Source: Congeria kusceri (lineage: Eukaryota; Mollusca; Bivalvia; Myida; Dreissenidae). Taken from it: 64,000 nucleotides of DNA. The translations under genes were made by a program, and so were the position numbers. Shown piece by piece: positions 11,001-23,000 of the stretch. The notes under the pieces were generated by a model. That model had not been told where the DNA came from, searched no databases, and saw nothing but the letters and a program-made list of their open reading frames with translations. Location of the stretch: contig CM051029.1 in the NCBI GenBank assembly GCA_027627225.1, positions 69,674,578 to 69,738,577 on the forward strand. The letters run 5' to 3'. Every line of letters starts with the position of its first letter. Position 1 is the stretch's first letter.

Positions 11001-14000
11001 AGGCTGCAAACTTATGAGATTAATAGACAATTCTCAAATTCCCCCCAAATATATTTTTTTTAAACTATGGTACTAAAATATTAAACCACAAGATGAAAAC
11101 TGATATGTGCCAATAGCATATTAGAACACAAGCATGTTTATAATTTACAGGTAAACTTCGATAAATTTTAACCTTTTTTTTAATCAACCATAACCAATAA
11201 TTCTGAACTGAATGAAATTACAGGGGAAGTTATCTTCCTGTTCATTTTACTGGCTTTATATCTGATGTCTTTTGCTGATTTCAAATATTTTTTGTTGTGT
11301 CTTTGTTGCGAGTGCTGGATATATATTTTTATGAAAACAGTAAAACTCCGTAATTGAATGTTAAAACTAATTCAGTGTACTACTTTTTCATAGCCATCAG
11401 AGATTTCATGCCAGAATTCATGCATTTCTCATGCTGGATTTGAAACGAACATGATCAATATAAAAATTTTAAACAAATTTCTAAGCAACAAATTTTACTT
11501 CGTAAACTTAACTAAAAAATTGATTTAAGCAAATGAAGCTACATATACTTAAAGCTGTATGTTGAGAAACATATTTATAGATTGGTACATCGTTTCACAT
11601 CCAAACAATCATGCTTTTACCAGTTATCAAAATCACACATTGATACAAACATGACATAATCCACTTTGCAGAATTGCAAATAAGCCGCAATAATATTTCG
11701 CATCTCGGACACATTCAGGCGTTTACTTGCTACAAATAACAACATAAGAAAATGTATTGAGGAAAATCCACACTATTATCTTTGCAATAACAAAAAGCAA
11801 GGACATTTATATTCGGATTAAAAACTAGTACAGTTCTGCTATAAAGTGTCTACATAGATATTCCAGACAAAAGCATATTTTAGTTAATGTCATTCAAATG
11901 CTTACATGTGCGCTTATAACTATACCCAGGTGCACACGTTCACAGCAAGATGAATATGTCTAAAAGTTTCATTTCTCTAGCCGTTACACATTTTGAGCAG
12001 ATGTGACATAAAAATCAAATGGAGGCTCAGAAGGATGAGGTAAATGGTAATTCTATGCAGAAAGCAAGAGCATGATAAAAAAGATCTGTACAAAAGCAAA
12101 ATGCCAGTCTAGTTGATGTAGTCTTATATTATCAGAAAAGGTGTAAAGCTGAAAAGGTCTCATGTTCACAGATTTTTGAATTTTGGTCATAATTTCAATG
12201 ACAATAAATATTTTAATTTTACAATTCTCATTTGGGAACTGAACAGCTTAATTTATAACATGTACTAAAAGGCTCAAATGTTATGCCAAGCAAAGGATTT
12301 AGAAAAAGAAGAATAAAGGTTTGACATTGCAATTGTTTTGTAATTTTAAAGACTAATTAAATCTTCTTATTGGGAAATACATTTTAAATTTATATCATTT
12401 TTATAAATATATAATTCGTTCATATGCGTTGAACTGGGTATTCAAATGATGTTCATCCATAATGATACTTGCCCTTTCCAGATCATAATGTTCTAACAAC
12501 ATGAACAAAGTGAAGTTGTGCTGAGTATGACATGGTCAACAGATTTTGAAGTTTTGATGTTTGGAAGTGTATTTTTTTTTCTAAGCATAGTTTATTTGTT
12601 TCACCTTGCTTGATTGGGTAAGGAAAAAACACAAATCTAGTGCAACTGTACCTTTACTATCACAATTTGGGGATTTAAAATCCACACTGCTTGGCCACCA
12701 TGAAGGTTTATTTTCAGGGGTGTATCTGACACATCCAGAGGCTAAAAACAAGACAAAAAGGTCAACAATTTATAAACTGGTGAAGTCTTAAATACAATTG
12801 TCTCGTACGATAACCTAATTACCTCCCCTTAGAGCTCTTCAGAAATTTACTTCCGGGGTGTTCATTTTCAAAGATGGCGGACGCAGACAAAGGAATTGAC
12901 GACGCGTGTGAGACAAATGACAGTTTGATGGGATTTAAAGTACGCGAATTGAAAAGCTACTTGGCTAGCCGTAGGCAGAATGTGTCAGGCAATAAACAGC
13001 AATTAATTGATCGTGTAAGAGGGACATTTAAACTAGGTATTTCGGATGTAAACAGAGAAGACGCTGGCGATTTCGAGCCTGATGCTAGTTCGCACAGATT
13101 TGTCACACCTTCATGTGAGAACATTCCCCATCCTGATTCCTTAGATAATTGGACAGAAGATTATTCCATACTCCCGGATTTTGGAGATAAAGACATCTAC
13201 AACTATATAGTCTTAAAAATGAATTCGCAGAGACATCTGAAGTCTAAAGTATTCTATGAAGATGGACATGTACATAAAGTCCAGGTCAGTATTATTTCTT
13301 ATGGCATCATGTCTATAAAAAATACTATAATCATGTTTGATTTTTATATGATATGCATAATAATTTTGCTGAAAATAGATTGAACATAAAAAGCATTGTG
13401 TGTTTACTTCCTGGATAAAGAAAGCCTGTACTTCAGAATCTGCAAAAAAATTACATGACATCAATATCTTGGAATCTTGTCAGGTATTTGGTCAATCAGT
13501 TACTGAGTCAGATAGGCATGCTTGTTACCTGTGAACGGTTCGAATTTCTTGGTAGACATTGTGTCTGACAGGGTCAACATGCTTATCATTCTTACATTGC
13601 ATTTACTGTCTGACAGGTTTCGCAGTGTCTGTATTTCAGGTAAAACAGGAATCGAAGCATGCAAAGATGTAACATGATTATTTAATCCTTTTCAGACACA
13701 AAACATTGATGAAAACACAAGTCATTTCTACATCCGAGCAACTGTAATCCCATCATTTCCAACAGCGGATAAGAAAAAGTCACCAGATTATCGACCTTGG
13801 GTGCTCCTTTCCAAAGTGACTGGATGTGTGCATTCCGCAGCTTGTAATTGTCCAGCGGGGTAAATAATTTTGTAGCTTGGTTTGTAATTATTTATGTTAT
13901 CATTTTGAATTAATACTCAAAGTTGTAATTATCATCCATATCTGTAAAAACATTTTTACAAAATGCGATTCAAGCAGTTTCCGACCCTTTTTTTTATATA

Positions 14001-17000
14001 ATATGACCCCTTATGTAAGGGAAAAATACAAAGAAATTAAGTGAAACGATATCAATATTATGAAATTCCTGATGCGTTTAGGCAGTCGTGACAAGTATTT
14101 CATTACTACAAAAAAAGTTTCAAATTATTCTCTATGTGTATTCTCATTCAATTAGGAACAGAAAAGATTGAAGCATTTCAAATTTATGTTTACTTTGTAT
14201 ATATTTGATAATAATAATAATTAATATTGGTATTCTTTTTTATTGTCTCTGTCATTCCTTTTAACCAAAAATGTATGCAATTTAGTATTTAATTATTGAT
14301 TTAATTTTCTGGCTGAATCATTGTATATGCAGACAGTTAATTATTCTGAGAAACTTCAAATACAAAAAAAGTGACCTAGCTCATATAATGCATATTTATT
14401 TGCTAATTAAATTTTAAATTTAATTAATTTTATTTTATTTTTATTTTCAGAGAGGGTGAATCATGTAACCACATTGGCGCGCTCTTGTACGCTGTGAAAG
14501 ACATTTCTGACAAAGTGAAAGATGGCAAGCATTCCTCGACAGCTCAAAAATGTAAGTGGTCAAATCCAAGGAAGAGGAAATTGAGTCCAAAAAAGAGTGA
14601 GTGTGTGGTTTTCAAGAAACACAAGTTCGAGTCTTCATTGAGAAAACCTGTGAGTGGACTGTTTGTGAAAGAGAAAGTTACATTCACAGAAAGTACAGTG
14701 AACATTGAACGATTGAGAAACAGACTGACAGAAAAATCCTTGAATGTTGGTTGGCTGCAGAACTTTCCCGTGCCGAAGGAACCTGAGCCTGAGTTACCAA
14801 CTATCCACTCAGTTGACCTCATGTACAGGGACTCGGTGAACTTGAACTCGCCAGAGTGTTCCTCGGTCTTTGAAGCCCATTTTGCAAACATAAACATGAG
14901 TGCAGATGACTGTCAGGTGGTAGAAACAATGACTCGGGGGCAAAGTAGCCAGTCATGGAAGGTTGCCCGAAAAGAGAGAATCACATCTTCATTCTTTGGC
15001 AAAGTTTGTAAACGAAAGACTGACACTAAACCGGACAATCTGTTGAACGAGATGTTATATTCTGATTTCTCTAACAAATATACTGAATATGGAAAAAAGC
15101 ATGAAAAACCTGCACGGAAAATGTATGTTAGGAAAATGAACAGCACACATAAGGGATTAAAAGTGACAGAATGTGGATTGCTAGTGAACAGAAGTTACCC
15201 ACATCTTGGTTCCAGTCCAGATGGCCAAGTTTATTGTCCACATTGTGAAGACAGCCATGGACTTGTTGAAATTAAATGTCCTGCATCAATGAAATGGAGG
15301 ATGATAACACCTGAGGAATGTTGTCTTGACAAAGATTTTTTCTGTACACTTGTTGACGGAAACGTGTCTTTGAAAAAAACTCACAACTATTATTACCAAG
15401 TTCAAGGACAAATGGCAGTCAGTGGTCGAAGGTGGTGTGATTTTGTGGTTTGGACATGTGCCGGCTTGTCAGTGGAACGAATCACTTTCAATAATGAACT
15501 TTGGATGCAAATGGAAGCCCGACTGAAAAACTTCTACATTAAGTCCTTCATCCCGGAGTTGTACAGCCTACGTGTTTATAGAAATGTACCTTTGATTTGA
15601 ACATGGGTAATACAAATGAGCGTCTATTTGCAATTGAATTAGATCAGTAAAGACATGGTTTCTGTATGACCAAATGGCACCATGTGTGCTATTACTGTAT
15701 TTGAAGTTTGTTATTTTTCCCACAACATGTATGAAGTGTTACTTCCTTGTGTGTTTGAAAACAATATAAACATAGATTTATGACCTTTAGATATATAAAT
15801 TCATTGTTGGGACATACATGTATCATTAATTATGATAATGTTGCATGACTGTACTCTTGGTGAATTATCGTATGATATTAGACTTTATTGTTTGCTAAGA
15901 ATATATGTGACTATATGATTTGATAATAAATCATAGAATAAAGTTAATACGCATAAAATAAATGTGTCTGCAATGCTTGGTTGCAAATGTGTTATTCCTT
16001 TTTTTAACGTCGGTGATCTTATTCCAGAGACATCTTAAGTTAATCTTATTTTTCATATTTATTTTAATGATATATTTAAAAATGCATCATTTTGTTAATA
16101 CAGAAGGTAATTATTTATACACAATGAGCCAATTGAGATGTTTAAAAACGTTAAAAGAAAAAGGTTTTACTTGAAATGTTTCTGGAATACAGGTTCAGCG
16201 CCATTAAAATGAATTTATACATAATTTATACATAATTCATAAGCAGCTGATTTAAGCGCGCTCTATAAATTTCTATAAACACCGCAATAATACTTAAACA
16301 AATATTTTGCAGAATTATTGTGCCGGTTCTGGTTACCTTATGATGTGAACTGAAGCCAGGCTATTAAATTAATCAAGATATGTACTTCCCTTCATTTTCT
16401 TACTATTAAGGAAACAAACACAAACTCTTTGATGCAATATATTATTTACTGTTTTAAACAAATTATACAACAGGCATTACAAGCAATACATGTGTATGTA
16501 AATAGATATTACAGTTTTTTATAGTAACACTATAACAAAGCAATTCCTGTTAGCGCGAGACTGTCTTATTAAACATTGTACGACAAATTTAAGCAATGAG
16601 GCAACAAGTATAAATGTTAAGCACCAACCTCTTTTATTAGCAAATGTCAGTAATTTCAGTGTTTATTTCATTTCAATATTCCACATGCCCTTTATTTTAG
16701 AAACATAAATGTCAAATAAAATACATTGTGAGCTAAATATTAAGTTGTATTTAAAATTTGTCTTAAGGACCCTGATAAGTCCCTACTACATGAATACACA
16801 AGTATAATAATTTCTATGAGTATTTAAAATGTAGACTTGTTCTTGACAATGAATCATTAAAACAATTTTATTACCCCAAGCCTGACAATGTGACAAAATC
16901 AAAAGGTACAAGCCAGTTAGCCAGTCAGTGTGTGCACATTGGACATTACAATTTCATTTAATGTTTGTTCATTAATCCTGCACAAGGGGAGGTTGTAGAT

Positions 17001-20000
17001 TGGTCAAGTAAGTGCATATCTTGAACAGTTTGGAGACGCGAGGGGCCATTGAGATCGGAATGTTTCCTTGAAGTATCCGGAAATTTTTAATCCGTTCCAT
17101 TTGTCGTTCAACATGTATCCTGCACATGGCAATGTCTTTAGTGAGAAGAACATCTTTCTGGGAGAATTGCTTATTAGCCTTTTTGAATGGTGGTATGATT
17201 AGTTTTACGGCTTTGGGTGTGGTCAAGTCACTTATTGTAAAACCTTTATCCACCATAATAGCATCACCTGCTGTTAACAGTTCTAGTAATCCGCATTCCT
17301 TTGTTATCTGCTTATCACTAATGCTTCCACACCATAAATCAGATACAAAAGTCACTACACCATTTGGGCTAATGCCTACTAGCGCCTTGTAAGTCATGTG
17401 TGAGTTGTAGTCGCTGTACATTAGGGACTTGAGTTGCAAAGAACTTGGAACTTCAGTGTAAATCTCTGTACAGTCAACAATGATCCGTGTATCTGGAAAT
17501 TTGTCCTTGAACAATTTTGGCATGTTAGACTTTATAATCTCTCTACTAGGCCATTGCACTAGGACAGCAAGTTGAACAATCAAATAGTCAATCCACCGGT
17601 TAACAATGTCACTACACTGTGATTTTGACAAACAGAATCGAAATGCCAAATCTTCAATCAGAAGTCCTAAGCGAAGTCTCATTAATACCATGAAGAACTC
17701 ATTTATCACTGACAAGCTGCGCGGTCGACCTCCTTGGTTGGTAGTGTAGCTAAGTTTCCGTCGTGAGGTCTGTTCTTCTGCATTGTCCTTAATTTCGTCA
17801 AACACAGCTTGAAAATGTTCATTACTTGGTATGCCTGTATAAAAGCACAACTGTTCATCGTTGTCTTTAACATCGTAGTAAGTTAGCAATGGCAAGGAAC
17901 ACTGAATGCCAACTTCACGCGTGTGTGTTTTCGTCTGTGTAGAACTGGTTGTGTACTTTTTCACAGGACCGCTCTCTGTGTGCTTCCGTGCCTAACATCA
18001 GATTCTGCCTGAACATATGCAGCCCTGAAAAAATGTGGTCAATTTATATTTTATAAATCGTTTGTCTGGTATGTCTATAAAAATACAATTAGCAGGAGGT
18101 CATGAGCCCTTGACACCTAAAATATTCTGAGAAAACTCCTATAGACTTATAGCCTAATTATAGCCTCTTTGCAGGTAGTGAACAAAAAACAACAAATGTG
18201 ACAACTGTGGTCAAAATTTCAGTTTATAACCTGTGTTAATTTATAAATATATTGTGTGGTGTTCTTCATAAAAGATTTATGTTCAATCAGCAACTTATTA
18301 ATTTTAATTCAAAATGTAAACTATAGAAAAATATAATATTTTATTATTTATTTTAATGGTTTTTAGGATAATTCAAGTATGCCAGGCATTTATTGGAAGC
18401 TATTATCAGTCTGAAACTTTTACTCTAAATGTGGATAACAAACATCTATGAACGCTTTTCTGCATATTTATTAGCATTCTAAAGTATGAAACATTTTGTT
18501 ACGTAACAGGTTTGACATTTATATCATCAAAAGGGATTAAATAAGATCATAACATCTCTGATTAACATTGAAATAATTGAAATATGACTGATTCCGGTTA
18601 TATGAATACTCCGGTTAATTGAATATTCGGACGTGACAAATGGGGGGGGGGGGGGCTATTCAATTAAGCGGAATCTACTGTACTAGTATTTGACATTCTG
18701 CGTCTGTGGCCAGTTTAAATCATACCTTGTTCCAGTTTTTTTAGGCACCATAACAGGTAATCCGCAGTAATCATGAAGGTAGGCTGACACCTCCACGATG
18801 GTCTCTTCATCTGGGATGTGGAAGTGCGGTCCGGGTTGGTAGTTCTCATCATCGTCAGATGCGATCATGAGGAAAGCAGCGTTGAGGCCAATATCATCAC
18901 TGACATCACTGTTGTTGTTACAGTCAGTGCTCTCTAGAGACTGTAAATAACAATAAACAAAATAAGCCCGAAGTATCACAATATACATGCACAGCGTAAG
19001 TATTTCAACAAACTCCAAATAGTTGCTTTATACTACATCTGTAGCATTTTTATGTACAACATAAATATATATTTACAATAACTATAATCATGATAATGTT
19101 AAATCACCAATTTTCTTAAATGATTGCTGCATTTAAAAGGGCTTAAAAAATTATCTGAAATGTTAATTTGGAAACAAATGTGTATATATTACAAAGCATT
19201 TAAAAAATCATTTAAAATATGCAGTTCATGTTTTTCCAAATATTATACGTTTCTGTAGTACTAGTAAACACATTTATTGACATTTTTACATTTGGCGAAA
19301 TTTCGGTGAAAAAAGTCCTTTTAAGTTGAACTGTAATTTGAAGAAATTTCAAACGATTCATTTTTGAGTAACTTACTGTTGTTGGGAATGTCTTTGTGTC
19401 TCCGCTTTCTGTTGGAAACATCGATGGTAATGGGTGGTTGTCAGTTGGTCCCTTAAACCCAACAAAGTGCTCGCTACACAGAAACTTGTTTGCATTCCAC
19501 TGAAATGTTCTCATCACAGTCTTACATCGCTGAATCCACACTCGCTTTAGAAATTTATTCTGTGGGAATCGATGCAGAGATACCTTCCTGTCATCAACTA
19601 TCATGCCTCGATAAATTCCTGTGCATATACAACAATATTTTCGCGTCTTTCTCACTCTGTTTTTCACAGCGTCATCCATTGTTTTCGTTTATCGATAAAA
19701 TGAACACCCCGGAAATGAAACGCGGTCTTCTGCGCATGAGCAGTTGAAGAGTATTCAAGGAAAAGTAACTCAGTTTACGTATCGGACAATAGCTGGGTAG
19801 AGGATTATACTAAATATCTTTGGATGGACACTACAGTACTATGACAACTCAGCTATCCATGTCGCTTTAAGAAACCAAAAAACATTTCATTTGAAGTTTT
19901 GCATAATCAATGCTTTCCAGTTATCACTGATAAACAAATACAAGGTTTATATTATTGTTAATGCCATTAAAAGACATTTAAAAATAACAGCTTACGTCTA

Positions 20001-23000
20001 GAAACAAGCTGTGGGATAATGAAACACAACATATCCCATGTGTAGTTTTCGGGATTGCTGAATGGCAAAACAATTGGTGGTTTGCCTTCAACCACAGATG
20101 GGTTTTTGACAGTGACTGAAAAAACATAAATGATACAGAATAACACTTTTATAATTAAATAATCTGCTAACAATTATATTCTTTGCTAGTTCCAAAGCAA
20201 TTGATAATATAGTTTTACCTTACAGTCAGTACATTTTGAAATCTTCCCCAAATTTCAATGAATGAAATATCTGTGAAATATTTATGTACTACATGTATAA
20301 AATACAACACTTAAGTCACTGCTTATATTAGGCCAAAAAGAAAAAGGTTGTTTGTTTCCACTAACCCGACCAACCCTAATTTTTCGTGCCGACCCTAAAC
20401 TTTATTTGGCCATTTGAAGTAAAGTTTACAGCGAAAAATTCACTGTTTTCGAATAAGTTTGTTAAACTTTATTATTTTATCAAAATTATAATTGTGCCAT
20501 CTTAGAATTATAGAGAAATGATGTCGCAAAGACATTTGGAAGGCTTTTGTCATTGAAATTCCCTTTTCAAGTGGAAAATAACGTGTACAGGTAAAAAAAG
20601 TTAAATGAAAAAAAAAGTTACGCCGACCTACCTACCCTAATTTTTTTGGCAATGTTAGTGGAAACAAACAACATTTTTTACGCCTTAGCATTACTTTTCA
20701 CATTGAGTATGTTTAAACTTCTATTTGAGAAAGCATAAAAAACAATATTGTTTCACTTTACAGACTTCTGGATCAGTCCTGACAATGAATGAGAAAGGGC
20801 TGCTACAATTATAGGGCCATAAAATTCCTCTTTCAGTTTGTGCCACATCCACACCTTTGACAGTATTAAAAATAAACACACAGTTCTTTTTATTATGCTC
20901 TTTTTAGGGACATAAAATATGAGACAAATTGGCAAAGCTCTGTTATATTTAAAAAATCAAAATAAAATGGTAACATTCAAATAATAAGTATGCATTTTCA
21001 AACCATTTTGTGATGGTCGTCCCAATGCACACTCTTTGAAACGAGCAATGACATCTGGATTCTCTACAAAGGCTCGCATATGACCTGGTGCTGAAATAGA
21101 GGTTTAAATAATACTGTACCACTGGTTCAGAATGTCCTGTTTACTATAATTCTTTGTCAGTTGCATATCTTTTCATTTCTTGGAATCCATTTAAATACAA
21201 TTATGAGGTCGTGGTGGTGTAATGGATGCAGTGTCCGTTCGATCCCCACTCGGGCAGCGTTCTCATGATCTCCTCCATAGACATCAAGTACTGGTTCTTT
21301 AAAGGAAACGGACTCGAGTGCCAAAGGCTTATGATGCAATCAAGCAAACTAAAAAAACTAACTTAAATATAAATGCATGTAAAGTTAAATGCAAAGAGAG
21401 TGATACCCACTGACATCCCATGAAATATGTACATGGTATAAAGATCATGAAGTATTTTCTTAATCAAAAAGGTGTTACTTGTTTAGATTGTTATCTTTGT
21501 TTTGAAAATACATCATGATCTTTTTTCTATTTTACCAATTGATTACATTAACTTTAGTCTGTATTACTCTAGTTAAACATTCCTTATATTCATCATGTCA
21601 TACAAAAAGTTTCTGTGAACTACCTGTCGTTAGAACTTGGCTTCCCTTTAAATATAACATTACAAAACTAGGAGGTGTGGGTTCACTGTCTTGGAACCAC
21701 GGTAGAGCCTGTAAAAAACAACATTATTGTAGTCACAATGGCACCATAATCTGTGTTGTATTATTACTAAAGTGCATGAACATTATATCATTACTAGAAT
21801 AAACCTTGCTGATTTTTTTTAATTATTTTTGGTTACAAGCTTTTTAATCAGCAATTTGGGAATATAACCTATACCTGTGAAATTGGGAATTTAAGTGTCA
21901 AATGGCAGACAACAGGAAAACAAGCATAATTGTGTGATGACTAAACAGTTGTCACAACAGCTAACAGGCAACTTAAGTCTTATTCTACAATTGACAGCTC
22001 TTATTTCCTATCACCTAAGGGCCAATTCATTAATTGGGAATTTCTGGACTGGCTTTCAATTAGAAGTGCAATCAGACTATACACACCCGATCTTTCAACA
22101 AAGCATGTTGCCTCTTCATACGTTTTTTCTTGCTTTCACTTTGAAATTCCTAAAAATATAAGACATTTTCTTCATTATAAATACATACATTATATTTTTA
22201 TTTAGACACTGACAGATCTGTAAGAAGTCTGATTGACATAAAATGATTTGCATTTACCAAAACTTAAAATGAAACGCATGAAATTGGGACGATTTACTAT
22301 AAGGAAGATGGGTTGGCTTAACAAACACATTTGAAAGATTACAAAGAGCAGGCATTTAAAAATATGTGGCTTGTACTGTCCTCAAAACAGCTAGGATGGA
22401 TGTAATCTTACTTGTTGACGCTCTACAATTATTTAGCTATTTTTTATATGGGCAATATTTGGAGCATAATACTGGGGAAATGGTGAAAGTTATCCTTTGT
22501 CTTTATTGCCCAGACAACATTTTGATCTCAACTTTCAGGTCCCAAAATCAAACAGTTTAATGAGTTACTATGATTGGATTGGTTTTTCTGCCCATTTTGG
22601 GAAAAGGAGTCTGGCAAAACTGGGAATTTTTTATCGACAAAAGTGGGAATTTTTGCATCAATGAAACAGCTTATTTTCAGAAAATTTGGTGTTATTGTTT
22701 TAGAGACCAACAAAACTACAAGAGTAAAGACTATCCATATAAACAAGCTCTTTTTTTAGAATTAATTTAAGCTTTAAATAGAATATTGTTTATTTTGTTT
22801 GCGTATTTTTCTACATTAATATTTGCTAACTCGCGATTGTCGCAAAAACACATAAAAATTGAAATATTTAAGCGTCTACCAATTTGGATTAAAATGTGTA
22901 GTTTGTGGTTCCCATTACTTTTTTTGCAAAGTAATGCGGAACAGTTTGCACTTTATCGCTCTAAATGTTGGTTCGGGGCTTTTTTTTATTCTATTTTTTA

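Larger units (their letters stand above)
12797..19790. mobile_element. ISL2EU-type DNA transposon, apparently complete
   Basis: The element has two convergent genes: SAP-SWIM-YqaJ (+, 12874-15600) and THAP-DDE transposase (-, 19679-16972). Diverged inverted ends surround them. The left end from 12797 and the complement of the right end from 19790 share, in order, ATTGTC, TTAC..CCTT, CTCTTCA and the 18-base TTCCGGGGTGTTCATTTT (12851-12868; 19697-19714). The THAP/ISL2-like transposase plus YqaJ nuclease pair is what I recall for ISL2EU. The element lies inside the 8.3-kb intron of the peptidase gene. Both genes are intact as read. Exact terminal bases and the target duplication could not be fixed by eye. 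Confidence 0.78.

Noticed and set aside
12606..12791. 61-codon plus-strand open frame just left of the ISL2EU-type element
   Set aside because: No recognisable motif, no splice context, and it lies outside the element ends; probably chance.
17945..18026. Upstream acceptors for transposase exon 3 at about 18026 or 17991
   Set aside because: They do not keep phase with the preceding exon into the DDE frame; only the acceptor at 17944 does.
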